Source: Coccinella septempunctata
Taxonomy: Eukaryota; Arthropoda; Insecta; Coleoptera; Coccinellidae
DNA length: 64,000 nt
Direction of reading: 5' to 3'
Assembly: GCF_907165205.1 (NCBI RefSeq)
Contig: NC_058198.1
Coordinates: forward strand, 1,825,501 to 1,889,500
In this document: positions 14,073-26,452 of the stretch, piece by piece
Layout of the letters: every line of letters starts with the position of its first letter
Position numbering within the stretch: position 1 is the stretch's first letter
Notes under the pieces: generated by a model
What the model saw: the letters and a program-made list of their open reading frames with translations, nothing else
Database searches by the model: none
Told to the model about the DNA's origin: nothing
Position numbers and translations under genes: made by a program

Positions 14073-15185
14073 ATGGGTTGTGATGGTGGAACTATTCCTA
14101 GAAGGGATGAACTTGTGAAGACAAAGCAAAAACCAGAACAGGTGAGCTGATTTTGCTTATATTGAACCAAATGGTGATGATTATAATGTTACAGAAAGAC
14201 AAGGATTCTGAGCTCATATTCCAATGGAGATGCTGTGCATTAACTCAAGAACCATTACAGTCTCCTATAGTAATGTGTGGTCTCGGAAAGTTATATAATA
14301 AAGTTTCCTTGATTGAAGCATTGCTGAATAAATCTTCAATGCCGGTAGAAATTAGTCATATTAAAAATCTTAAAGTAGGTACTCTGTGTCTCAGTCTTTT
14401 CTTTTTTCGTTAATCGCAGTTGTTTTCAGGATATCAAGGAATTGAATTTAACTCCTAATCCTTCTTACAAAGAGGAAGAGGTTAAAGAAAAAAGCTCAAC
14501 CATTGGCCCTTCTCCATTTATATGCCCTGTCATCGGTCTAGAAATGACTGGAAAATTCAGATTTGTATCAATATGGTCTTGTGGCTGTGTGTTTTCTGAA
14601 AGAGCATTGAAACAAATTGACATCAAGATATGCCATAAGGTAATATTTAAATATTAGCTCAGGAGAAATTTATATATTATTAAGGCAATAATATTTCAAG
14701 TGCCAGCAACCATTTGAACCTGATGATGTGGTTATTTTGAATGGTAACGAGGAAGATCTTGTTGTGATGAAAGAGAGATTGGCTAAAAGACAAGCTCAGC
14801 AGAAGAAGAAAAAAGAGAAGAAAGTTAAAACAGAGCCTGAAGATGTCCCTGGACCAAGTACTTCATCAAGCACCTCTGTGAAAAATGAGAAAGATAAAAA
14901 ATCTGGCCCCAAACTTGACAAAACCGTGAGCATTCACCAAATTATGCCTGAACCATTTGTACTTAACCAAATAAATTTCAGGCTCCAAATATGTCTTTGA
15001 ATCTGAAGAAACGACCTGGGAAACTACAAGAATCTACTGTGGACACAAAGAAAATGAAGTCTGACTATAGTGTTGCGAAAGATCCTCAAGCTTCTGATGT
15101 TTATAAGTCTCTCTTCACTTCTCATAAGTCAGAGAAAGAACAAAATAGAGCCCATTGGGTAACTTACAATCCGTTCTATAATTGA
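14073..15185 (+). CDS. Rtf2: Replication termination factor 2 (RTF2/RTFDC1 family)
   Basis: Nuclear RTF2-family protein. Family members act at replication forks (RNase H2 recruitment, proteasome shuttle-dependent removal) and in splicing. Five exons: 14073-14141, 14195-14374, 14430-14639, 14701-14925, 14982-15185, giving 295 aa, the usual size. Seen: the conserved start MGCDGGTIPRRDELV; a first Cys pair in WRCCALTQEPLQSP; the degenerate RING/U-box-like half FICPVIGLEMTGKFRFV with WSCGCVFSERAL and CHKCQQPFEPDDVVILNG; a lysine-rich linker with a PSTSSSTS stretch; and the family C-terminus SDVYKSLFTSHKSEKEQ...HWVTYNPFYN. All introns are 50-61 bp, so the gene is very compact. The start is fixed by the family N-terminus. 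The gene is convergent with pigeon, with 173 bp between stop codons. Confidence 0.96.
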
Positions 15186-15306
15186 AAGTACTTTCAATTT
15201 GTTGTTAATCTTGAATTGTTTGTGAATCACATGAAATGTTCTTTCATTGAAAATTATTTAAAGTTTTTTGTTGTGAAACATATCAAATAGTTGACTGCTG
15301 AAATTT

Positions 15307-15332
15307 TTTATTATATTGACAATGTAAATAAA
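15307..15332. terminator. Interleaved poly(A) signals of RTF2 and pigeon
   Basis: AATAAA at 15327-15332 on the plus strand suits RTF2 (142 bp after its stop). TTTATT at 15307-15312 reads AATAAA on the minus strand and suits pigeon (47 bp after its stop). Each signal lies past the other, so the two mRNAs should be complementary over their last few dozen bases. Cleavage sites are inferred, not seen. Confidence 0.65.
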
Positions 15333-15358
15333 ATTTCAGTTTGAAACTATCCACATTT

Positions 15359-18300
15359 TCATTGAAACTCCTCAACTGATGACTCTGTAGCTTCAATTAG
15401 TAGACCGAAATCCAAGTCAGTTAAACTAGCTTTGGCTGTTAGTAAATCTAGGAATGTATCCAAAGCTGGAAGTCTTTGTTCTGAAGGGGTGGGACTCAAG
15501 TTCTTATAATGTTTATTAGAGCTGAAGTTACCCTTTCCAGTACCTGATTCTACCCCTGATAATATGTTCAGGGCATGTTCCCTTGCTCTCAACATGAGAC
15601 TGATGGGATGTTGCCACTGATTCAATAACCTTTTGGCTCTTGAACGTGGAAGAATAGATAAAAGTTTCAGTTTTTGATTAACCCCTCTACTGTCGTTGGG
15701 AATATCTAAAAATGAAATGTTATGTTTATAACAATCCCATATAATATTCAATTTGTCTAACCTGTCATTATTGCCTTCATGACATCAACCTGAAGTTCAA
15801 AAACATTTCGATTCACATATTGTAAAAACATTTCGAAGGACAACGTTTTGTATCCTAAGAAACTGAAAAAGGAAGTGAAACCTTGTGGTTGGGGGTATGC
15901 AATTGATTCTATTGCCAAGTAGTACCGTTCAAGTATGGAGAATAGTACTAATCTATCTTCCTCGTTCATTTGATCTCTAGAATTATAAACATTAATTTAT
16001 AGCTTTTTTTTTAATTGTTTGGTTTTACATGTAAAGAAAACCCTTCTCAAGCGGGTGTCTTGGGTCAGTTGAAACAGCTTTTTGGCATAATGCTTGACAA
16101 AGTCGTCTTGATTGTTCAAGTTGTGCAGAAACATATCTTGTTGCAACAGCATGTACATGCATGGGGCTTTGGTTTTGCCATTGGAAGCGGGTTATTTTGT
16201 TATCAGAACTTTGCTTGAGTAGATGCATACTCAGTTCTCTCAAATTCTAAAAAATCAGATGGAAAAGAATTTCCCCAATTCATTTTATCATATATATATA
16301 TCAGATTTTACCACAGAAATAATATGTTCCTGGCGACTTGCTGTGCAATTTTCAATTTCATAAAATGGCAATTCCTCAAGTCCTTTTCTGGTTCCCTGCA
16401 TTCCACAAAGCTCATTCAATATTGATGATGTAATTGGCCCAGCTGGAGACATAGGGGTACTTGATCTCGAGAGAGCTTCAGGCTAAAATAATGAAGAGTC
16501 TACACTAATTTCAACCTGGATATTTTTGTCCTTTTTACCTGGTAACAAACAAGAGAAACTCTCAATTTTTCAACAACCTGAGCAGGTCTGAAGCGCTGTT
16601 TTCCTTTTAATACTAGAGCTAACTGTTCCCAAAGTTTGATCCACATGTCACTCCTATAAGGAATGATACGTTGCTGTGGAGACAAAAGCATCATTGATGT
16701 ATTCCATAACATATCTTGGGATAAGCAAATTGTTTTATCTTCAATTTTCACTTCTAAATCCTTGCCAATATGCTGAGTTGTGATTGGGAGTAAATTCAAG
16801 AGATGATTAGCATCAGGAGGAAGGTTTTTTTGGAGACTAGCATATGAGCAGCCTATAAGATATTCTTTCAGAAGTTGAGACCAATCTAGTTTCAACACCA
16901 TTTGGGTATGCCACATGATTAGCTGTAACAAGGCAAAATTTGAATTTGTAAATGGCAAATTAGTGAATGCCCTACCTCCAGGGCTGTGTCAGCTTCTTCA
17001 AGGTGCTGCATTAGGAAATGAATTATTGCAATTTTGTTATCCAACCCTTGTTCATTCTTGAAAGCATCTACCAGCAATTCTTTGGTTATTTCAAAATCGA
17101 TCACATCTAGTGTTGCTATATTAACTAAGTTATCATAAGCAGCTAGTGGAGCCAAACATAGCATGAAAGAAGGTGTTTCAGTCAAGAAAGGCTTGAGGCT
17201 GACATGGCAGCATGGTTCATGTTTGATGCCTATATCCAGCAACTGAGTACAAACTTCTGGTATAAACACCAGCATATGGTTTCCTAGAATTAGAAGAACA
17301 GTTAACAGGCATATTATGAGTGATATTTAATAATTGTAGGTACCATGTCTTTTGAACACAGGTCTTATGGTTTTTGCTTTTTTGAAAGGTAAGCCTGGAA
17401 CAACACACTGCAATACGCAACTTTGATGCAAAACCGTCACGGAATATGCAAAGTGAACCAAGGATTCATCATCTTGAACACTATCATCAGTTGGTTGGAT
17501 TGGCTAAAAACCAACATTTATTTTTTTCTGCGACGATAAATATCTCTTACTCACTTGATACAGATAATGATGGCATATACACACAAATCCATCTTCATTT
17601 GTTACCACAATCAAATCTAGAGTGCAGTCATGTATCCTCAAAGGTACAGCATCATCTTCATACAAGTTTCCAGAATTGTTTAAAGTATTGGCATGTGGTA
17701 AATTCAAAGGTATATTCAACTAAAAATTGAATTCTGCGGTGAAATGTTCATAATTTTAAACCTGATCAAATTTACCACGCTTTCATGAGGCAAATCATCG
17801 TGGAATTGCAAACCAGACAGTGTGGGGGACGATTTTGAACTTATGATAGAAGGTGGAGCTTCATCACCTTCCACTATGGATCTGGAAGGTTTTTTGTTAT
17901 GGATGTAATACAAAATTTGGTTCATTGGATCCCACTGAGCCCATGTGAATATTCTTACAATGGATTCATAGCTGAAGCTGTTCATGTTAAACTCTGTAGA
18001 TTGGGATTTTATTTGGTACTGAAGTATACCTTGAACAATAGATTTATATTTACCACAAAATTTGTTCCTCTAGTGGACAAATGATCAGGCCTTACACAAA
18101 GCTAAATAAGTTATCATCTTTTTTTAATCATAAGTGTTTTTATTCAAGAATCCTATCCTTCCTTCTGCCATATGGCAAAAAGATACCTAATAAAATATCA
18201 TTCTTACATTCTTGATGAACCAAAATCAAAAATTTTGTTGTTGTTTTTTCAGAAAGCAAAGAAGTTTTCTGATAGAGAAATTGTATCATAATCTGCTTTG

Positions 18301-19314
18301 ATCTCTCCATATTCAAATCCACAATAATATTCCTATGCAGATGGATGATATAGGGTTTATATGTGAATATATCATCTTCGATATTCTTCACAACGAACGT
18401 TAGGTAGGTTTTGGTGTCGTCAATTGAAGCTTGAATACAGTTTGTTATTTGCGAAAATGTATGAACTACGTCTAAATGATTTTTCGTCAAGTTATAGCAT
18501 CCAATCCGAGTATGGTCGCTATTTTTATCGGATTTATGAGTCCAACTGAACAATAGATCTCCATTTTGTTCTTGTCCAATCAATCTCCAGTCTGTCACAA
18601 GATCTGTAAATTGAAACTAACATTTATATTTGAATGTTATAAATGATATTGTGGCATGAATTGAAACCAGACAGTCCTAAAGTCATTTGATGATTGGCCA
18701 AATTTACAGTTTCTAAATTTAAAGGAACCAAAAAAAATCCGTGGTAAAATGAAATAGAGAAGCGCAACTACAAATATTCTATTTATTTAATTTTCTAATA
18801 CTCTACACTTCATCTAATAATGATCTACAGGATTAATATTGCTTAAATTATCAGATATATAATTATTTTGTCTTTGTATAAGAAAATTTACAATGCTTTC
18901 ATGCAATTTCCATTCATATTATAAAAAAAACGGCTATTGTGCGTTCAACTGCGTTTTCTCCGTAGGATGCGTTGTAGTAGTATAAATATGTTGGAAATTC
19001 ACGTGAAATATTAATGATTCTTCCTTGATACTATTCTTAATGTGCTAAATATTGCCCATTGAAAAATTGGTCGTGTATAATTGAAAATCAATACTCCTGA
19101 TTTGCGCTTTATACCTATATCCTATATTCGACTATACTTTTTGTTCCCAAAGGATAATTTCGGATGCACTTTTTTTCTTACCTTCTGTTGGGTCAAAATT
19201 CTCTTGGTCTGTAACAAGTGGATATAATTTAGGTATAAAATTGTCGACTATCACCATACTTGGGAAGCATCTGAATTCGTATGAAAGCTTATGCGAATGC
19301 GCTGATAAGCGCAT
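15359..19314 (-). CDS. pigeon: Protein pigeon, GSAP (gamma-secretase-activating protein) family
   Basis: Insect homologue of vertebrate GSAP/PION. In vertebrates the C-terminal fragment binds gamma-secretase and APP C-terminal fragments; in Drosophila the pigeon/linotte locus is linked to learning. Exons, 5' to 3': 19182-19314, 18187-18603, 17776-17993, 17555-17719, 17344-17503, 16976-17283, 16539-16922, 16312-16482, 16029-16246, 15762-15976, 15359-15705, all in phase, 911 aa. Recognition points: FIPKLYPLVTDQENF at the start; DWRLIGQEQNGDLLFSW with the beta-propeller-like N-terminal region; FTWAQWDPMNQILYYIH; CCHVSLKPFLTETPSFMLCL; the C-terminal GSAP region KRLLNQWQHPISLMLRAREH. The length is close to GSAP (about 850 aa). 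A GTATCT donor at 18186 skips a possible small exon near 18050; skipping it is the only simple in-frame join I found. The family call rests on recognised motifs, not an alignment. Confidence 0.86.
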
Positions 19315-19676
19315 TTAAAAGTCCCAATTTTAATCGAGAATAATCTCATATCATATGATAATTTGTGTTAGGTGTGGATATAGTCTGGCGACATAAGTTT
19401 ATAATTCGATTTATTATTTGTTCAGGAATGATTTTCAAATTTCGATATTGAAGGCCATAATTGTTAACTCAAGAAAAATAAGAGTGGAGCACACCTCAAA
19501 ATTCACACTGTCTTGTCATTGTCATTATTATTAAAAATAGGAGAAGTATGGTATATGTTACAAAAAAATAATTTTTGTTTGCTATAATTAATGTCATGTT
19601 AAATGACCATTTTAGTCTAATTTCTACGCGAGTTGAACTATCTAGTCGATTTGGAGAAAAGTTTTAAAAATATATA
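19315..19676. promoter_or_regulatory. Divergent pigeon/HSF promoter region
   Basis: Only 362 bp separate the start codons of pigeon (minus) and HSF (plus), so both promoters and 5' UTRs must fit here. The sequence is AT-rich with no strong TATA box. TTCAGGAA at 19421-19428 has the inverted-dimer form TTCnnGAA of a heat shock element half, but no third pentamer follows it, so it is a weak candidate for HSF autoregulation. Confidence 0.6.
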
Positions 19677-22600
19677 ATGCAGCCTTTATCTGATCATTTC
19701 ACCAATGTCCCAGCTTTTCTCACGAAGTTGTGGAAAATGGTTTCAGATTCCAAGACTGATCACCTTATTTGTTGGAGTCCTGTATGTATTATTGTTAATC
19801 ATAAGGATTTTATGTATTTCCTATGTACATTTATGTTGCCCCAATTACCTATAGTGAAATATTCCGAAATGACGTCGTAACGAAAAGTCAATTGCACCTT
19901 TCCTTGCCCAATGTTAATTTACATGAAAAAAATATATAATTACTCATCATCTTGATCATTAATTATTTTATTGTGCTAATAGTTATTTGGCTAAATAAAT
20001 CTGCATAGTTTCTAGTATCTGATGATTACACAAAGTGATTTTGATTTGTTTTTATTTTTCAGAATGGAAATAGTTTTATTATTTTGAATCAAGTACAGTT
20101 TTGGTATGAGTTATTACCTCTATATTACAAACACAATAACATGAGTAGTTTTGTGAGACAATTGAACATGTGTAAGTATTTCGCAAACATAATATCCATT
20201 TATACTGAGTTATTTTTTTTTTATAAGATGGCTTTCACAAAGTATCAGCTGTCGAGAATGGACCTATAGCTGATGGAGAAAAAGACGAGGTCCAATTTTT
20301 CCATCCTTATTTCAAAAAAGAGAGCCCAGAATTACTAAAATTGATCAAACGAAAAGTATGTTATAAATTTTTTAATTTTTTTTGGGCTGTCCTGTATATA
20401 TTTATTTTTGTCATAGGTTACAGTATCTAAACACTCAGAAAATGGAAATCAAGTCATGAAAAGTGAAGATCTGTCAAAAGTTTTATCAGATGTTAAACAG
20501 CTAAGAGGACGTCAGGCTCATGTTGATAGTCAATTGGCTACAATGAAGCAAGAAAATGCTGTGTTATGGAGAGAATTAGCTGTGCTGAGGCAGAAACATA
20601 CAAAGCAACAACAAATCGTAAATAAAGTATGCTTAGTACAAAAATTGAAGAAAATCCTTTTAGGTATATTGTTAATTTACTTTGTTCTTTAGCTAATACA
20701 ATTTTTGGTATCCATGGTTCATCCAGGAGGTAATAGAATGGGGGTTGGTGTTAAAAGGCACTATCCACTAATGTTGAGGGGCACTCCAAATAAAAGAATG
20801 AAGAAATCTCCGTCTTCTAAAAATGATGGTCCCACTATTCATGAACTTGATAATGAAATAGAAATTGAGAATGAAGTTGAACCTGAGGAATTCCTAACAG
20901 CATCTGATAACGATGAAAAAGATTTGACTCTAGTGAGCACTCTCAATTTTTTTCAACTAATTTCAGAGTATTTGATTCATTGTTCAGCTGAGGGTTGTAT
21001 GAGTGCATTTCATTGATTATTTTTATCTGGTTTGATTAGTTGGAAGTCCTGATTAAACAAGATTCGATATTTTGTTAATGGGGGATTGAAAAATGAAAAG
21101 AAAATACTTTGTAACGTTTGTCAAGGATGAGCTTTCAAGTAACAATAATTCTTATTGTTCTCCTTTCACAGATTTACAAACCCCTGACACCTACTTCAAC
21201 ATCATCTCTGGATGTTGTATCTCCACTTTCTAATATTGATTTGACCAATGAATTGGTGAATGAAACTGAGACAGTGTCGGCTGATACATCATCAAATGCG
21301 AAAGAAACCACATCACAAAATAAAAGTAAAGAATCTTATTGGGAAAAATCACCTTATGTAGTAAGTGTCTATTTAAAGCTTCGTAGATTGAAGGTTGTGG
21401 TATATCTTCATAATTTTTCAAATTGCTGGTTTGTTTAGTCTTTCAAATAGTTGTTTTTTCACAATACCTTTTACTTTTTTGGTGGAACAGTTTGCTGATA
21501 ATAGTGAAGAAGGCATGCCTTCAAATGAACTGCTATCAGAGGATCCTATTTTGAACATTTTGGAAGACAATATCATTAAACCAAAATCTGGAGATAATGA
21601 GACAAAAGTATTTATAAATCCATCATCCCAAGATACATTGCTTGGTAATTTCACAAACAGGGATTTCAATATAAAGGTTGTAAATGGAAAAAAAGATCGA
21701 TCTCAAAGCAGTAGTGCAAAGAGTTCCAATGAGGTTGAAGAAACACCCGATAATAGCTCTGTTAACGACAATATGACAGTTGCTACACGAAAGACAGAAG
21801 GACCAGAAAAAATAAACAACAGGTAAGACTCAAGGGAGTGAGTGGTTCATCTGCATCAGGGAAATTTCATTATTCTGGCTTAGGTTATTGATTTTATGTC
21901 AGAAAGATATAATGTTTTAATATATTTTTTTCTTCACTGAGTAAAATTTTACCTCAGGGTACCCAGGAAACATTTTCATCAATCCCATTATATTATGTGA
22001 ATGGGAGCTGAAAATTGCTGTCGGAGTTGTACTACTGAGCAATATTCAATTTATAACCCTAGTTCCGTTGTTGTATATTTCCCTAATCTATGTGTTTGAT
22101 CTTTAACGTCTGAGAAAATTATGCCAATTTTGAAATTTTTTTGTATCACCTCTGATGATGAAAAAATGATGTCATTTAATTTTTTGTTTGGCCATTTTTA
22201 TTGGATAAAACATGAAAATATCTCCCTCAAAAGTTTTGCTCATTCATATAGGGAAGGATATCTTCTTGTTTATTGTTCCAGTGAATAGTATAATTGGGGT
22301 ACCATATTATTTCCAGGTCTAATCATGGGTTCCAGTGAAACAAAAATACCTACTCAGGATTGTTTAAAACTATCTGCTTCCTAAAGTCGATTCCGATCTA
22401 ATACATTTTCGAATAATATTAATAACCATTTGGAAGATCTCTTGTTCGATTAACTCAATTAGGATAAAAATGGCTGAATACTTTTATACAAATTTTTATC
22501 TCGAAAGAAGTATTATGTTGAAGGTTTGTATAGATCTAGAATAAATTCAGTAAAAAATTATTTGCTGGGTACCTTGAACCACATCAAATTTATTTTCATC

Positions 22601-24141
22601 TGTAAAAATCCATCAGATAATGAATTGAATATTTGTCAATACTGAAAAAACCTGAATGTAGTTGAAATAATTCAAATATTTGCTTCAGTCTGAGTCAGTC
22701 TGGATAGTACTGTAATTAAAGTGTAAAAGTAGATTTTAGTCTTCTTATGTATGCATATCGTAGTTGCAAGTCACCACTGAATATATACAATTTCGTCAAT
22801 AATCCTGTGTGTGCTTGGTTTTCAGTATTATTTTTTATTCAAATTTCCTTTATCTGCATTCATAATAACATCTATGAAAATTTAGTGGTAACATGTAATC
22901 TTCTTGACTGAATATTTCATGGTCTTGAATTAATATGTATTGTGGACATTGGTACATTTAGTACTGATGATTGTTTCAGCGGTGATCTTGGCTCGATTTT
23001 AGAAAATAATCAGTCGGAAATAGATCTCTACAAGGATTTACTGCATGGATGTGGGACCTTCGATACTAATACGTTACTAGGGGTATGTACTTTTCAGAAA
23101 TGAGTAACTGGTATTATGAATTTCTCTCCTCACAAATTTTTAATGCCAAAACTGATTCACCACACGAGTGTAATCATAATATGATGAATTTTTTTTTAAC
23201 TTGAAAAATCTTGATGTCTATTTTTCTATATAGGATATCACAAATTCAAGTTTTGTTGAATTCATTAAAATTCTGTAAATTAGTTTAGGGATCATTAATT
23301 TCTGATGCATTTTAACTTTATTTTCAAGGATATCAACAGGATGCCTTTTTATCAACCTGATTATAGTGTAAGCTAATTTTGATTAAATAAAATATACCTT
23401 AACTTTTGACAACACCACTAGAAAATGATTGGAAAATTGAGGAAGATTGTGAATCAATTAAATCTCAAATGATTTTTAATTACTTCTAGCTTATACTAAT
23501 TGGCTTAACCACATTGATAGTTATTGAAGAATTCAGTTAACTTCGAGTGTAAATTTTCTTATTTGTACCAGATGGACAAAATTCTATAAAACCATTTTCA
23601 AGGTGTGTGGAACTGTTGTTATTTCAAGTCCTTATTGATTTTGCAGCTTTTCAGTGAAGGAACATCAGAATACGGGTTATCATTCACGCAGGACGAGCTG
23701 AACCAGAATTCTGGTGAGACCAAAACACTTGATATAATAGGTTTGTTTGTAGAGTGGTTCAGCAGGAGCAATTACATTTTAGGGTAGGGAAAATCTATCT
23801 GAGCATTGCTCTTCTGTACAGTTCACAACCGCTTTGAACCACTCTTCGAATATTTGATATTGTTTGTATATATGTTTAGCACTGAAATTTTGTCCAAATG
23901 TTTTAATGTGTTCTGGATAGGAGCAAAAAGTTGACTTTCATTTTTTTTTCTTTAATCAGGTGATCCCATGGTTTCAGGACAAGAAATTACAACGTACCCA
24001 ATGTTACCCTTAGAACAACTGTTGGATGATTCTCTGAACAACACAGATTTAGTTGACGAAATCATAGACGATGACTTATCAGAGCTTAACACTCCTCAAG
24101 TATCTGATATGAAACCAACGTTCCCAACTGATAAATCTTAG
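19677..24141 (+). CDS. Hsf: Heat shock transcription factor (HSF1-type)
   Basis: Stress-activated transcription factor that trimerises and binds nGAAn repeats at heat shock genes in the nucleus. Core exons: 19677-19781, 20063-20171, 20228-20355, 20417-20626, 20693-20932, 21172-21360, 21491-21822, 22980-23082, 23647-23713, 23960-24141, giving 554 aa. Seen: winged-helix DNA-binding domain, about residues 9-120 (NVPAFLTKLWKMVSD; YKHNNMSSFVRQLNMYGF; KDEVQFFHPYF); HR-A/B trimerisation coiled coil (LSDVKQLRGRQAHVDSQL, AVLRQKHTKQQQIVNKLIQF); a regulatory region rich in Ser/Asp/Glu; HR-C (LLHGCGTFDTNTLLG joined to LFSEG), which resembles the vertebrate ...DTSALLDLFS; and an acidic C-terminal activation region (LEQLLDDSL, DEIIDDDLSEL). 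The start ATG gives the usual very short lead before the DNA-binding domain. A possible 39-bp cassette exon is listed separately. It is head to head with pigeon. Confidence 0.96.
23329..23367 (+). other. Candidate 39-bp cassette microexon of HSF
   Basis: It is bounded by a TTTTCAAG acceptor and a GTAAGC donor, and both neighbouring exons end and start at phase 0. It encodes 13 residues (DINRMPFYQPDYS) with no stop, so inclusion keeps frame. Inclusion would split the HR-C repeat between NTLLG and LFSEG, which is continuous in other HSFs. I therefore treat it as alternative or possibly spurious and leave it out of the main product. Confidence 0.5.
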
Positions 24142-26452
24142 TTCTTTGAAACGTTTAATCATGCAAACTGGAAGAATCAAACTATTTAGGATAATTTTCA
24201 TTAAGTATCCATAAGCGGCAGTAACAAGTCACTTGTTTTTGTTATATAATTTTAAGGTATAGTTTACTGATTTCGAATAATCATAATCTTATCGTCATCC
24301 ATACAACTTGATCCACTCGGGTTATGCTAAACATCACCGATTATACATTTACCTACGTGTATTTTGTTTCAGTTGAAACTCACTTAGTCAAATTGTAATT
24401 GATGGAATACAATTGTAGAAATTATACCATTTATCAATTTGTTTAGAATGGTCTTCACTGATTAATAATATGCAATTTTGGATTGCATGATTATCATATT
24501 TTATATGAGTAATTATCAAATAACCTCTGAAAAGTATTCTTTACAGATATAGGATTAACTGTTTCCCCCCAGTCATTTTGTTTTTTTAGTCATAGACTCA
24601 CAAAATTTAATGTTTCGTTATTGTCAATGCCCACCGCATCTGGACGAATTCCACTCGAAATAGTTTTGTACAGTCTTATTTATATTTTACATACAAAATT
24701 TTTTATTTTAGCTTTAGTGTTCTTATTTCGGAGAAAAAGGAGAAGTAATTTGTTGGATGTTTGGTAGCCAAACGATATCTTTGTTAAGGCAATTTTTGTT
24801 GCCGCCATTGAAGTTAAGCAACTGGATCCCCAGATAACTGCTGTTCTGTAAAAAATACTTCAAGAATGTTTTCCCATGCTTTTTCCTTCAAAAATGAAAG
24901 TATTCCATCAATTGAACCAAATAGTTTGCTGATTTTTATATAGAAGTAAAACAGATGTTAATGTTGGGAAACTAATTTTATCTTGTAATTTGATGTTGGA
25001 AACTCTCTAACGTACGATTTCTGCGATAGCATTCGTTCAATGTAATAAAAAAAAAAGAATTTAGCATACCTCATATTTTTTCATGATGGGTGTCAGATTA
25101 CCTATGGAAGTCTAAATTTAGCCTTACTTCGTAGACATTTGTCATGTTATATTATATGTATATGCTTCTACTATGTGGGTGAATAGGAAGGGTAGACATG
25201 ATAATCTTGTATATATATTAAACCATCAATTTGATTCAGTTATTTTTTGATTTAAATACAGTTTTTTTATAAGGTAGGATTTGTCATTTTTGGAGTGGAA
25301 ATGTATATAAGGAGAAGGATATTTTTGATAATAGCATCTTGAAGAACTTGTTAAAAATACTCCACATTTATCTTTTTAGTAATCAGCAATTGAATTTTTA
25401 TCAATAACAAATTTTTGAAAATATTTGAGTGCATGTTAACATTCTTGAATTGTGATCTTCTCATTCCAAATGTCCCTTCTATTTTGAAGTTGCATCGATT
25501 TTTTTAATTCTGGGATTCCACCGATATTGTTGTTTAACTCATCAAATTCGTATTCGATTCGATTTTGGGATCATAAATTGAACTGTTGGATCACTTTTAA
25601 TTTGAACCCGATTTACTCTATTTCCATTAGGTACCAAAATTACTCATCAGTACATCGATACTGTATAAGGACAAATTTGACGGGATTTTTAACTAATTTG
25701 AATTTTGTTCTTTCAATACCATCCGATATTTCCATTTCGTTTTCTTAAATATTTAAGTAGGTTCTGGGCTTACTAATCATTTAGGTTAAGGAAGTGGCAC
25801 AATTTGTGAATAAAATTTATGTAATTCGAGCCAGTTACATTTGATTTTTCGTTGAAATATGAGAATTGGCTGTAGGATTATATCAATTTTATGAATATTT
25901 TGTGAGAACTGCCCTTCAGTTCACTACCTGATGAAATACAGTGATTGACACCTCTTTCTATGTATAATTTTGACGAGGCAATTTATTAAAGCCTCTATCA
26001 TCAGTGTAAAATTATGTACATTATATTTTCAATGAATTATATTCTCTTATTCACCCCCCCAACATTACAAAATTTTCAGGTAATGGGTTTTCATTCACAT
26101 TATTATGAATTTTCATCAACTAGGCGCCAACACAATCCAAAACAAATTATATATATATATCCTATGATAGTTCATGACTAACTCACGTTATTGGAACGAC
26201 AATTCCTTCGGAATTGTCGTTTCCATTAATATGCCAACACAATCAGCTAGATGAAAAATTGACAATAAATTTAATTAGCGAGTTGCCAATGACGGTAGTA
26301 TACTTGTTAAAAAATTTAGGAAAGGTATCCCGATCTTAGAAATTTCTAATATCAGGAAAGCATCGAATAATAAACTTATTCAAACAGATATTTTAATAAA
26401 TAATCGTATCTAACAAAACGAAATCACAGCCAAAAGAGACTCTGTTTTGGCA
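24142..26452. other. Convergent 3' flanks of HSF and the PDPR-like gene
   Basis: This AT-rich 2.3 kb probably holds the long HSF 3' UTR and the short 3' UTR of the minus-strand PDPR-like gene. TTTAAT at 26392-26397 reads ATTAAA on the minus strand and is a possible poly(A) signal for the latter. An AT dinucleotide run lies near 26150 and a hairpin at 26195-26221. I see no gene; open frames are short and unlike any family. Confidence 0.6.
26195..26221. repeat. Perfect 12-bp hairpin between convergent genes
   Basis: AACGACAATTCC, loop TTC, then GGAATTGTCGTT form a perfect 12-bp stem. A weaker extension (TTGG against CCAT) lies just outside. It sits between the convergent 3' ends of HSF and the PDPR-like gene, 232 bp past the PDPR-like stop codon. 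A role in RNA 3' ends or a transposon remnant is possible; neither is shown. Confidence 0.6.

Noticed and set aside
18010..18060. Possible extra small pigeon exon (minus strand, ending at a GTATAC donor)
   Set aside because: Its frame needs a phase-0 upstream exon, but the available GTATCT donor leaves one extra base; direct joining to 17993 keeps the frame.
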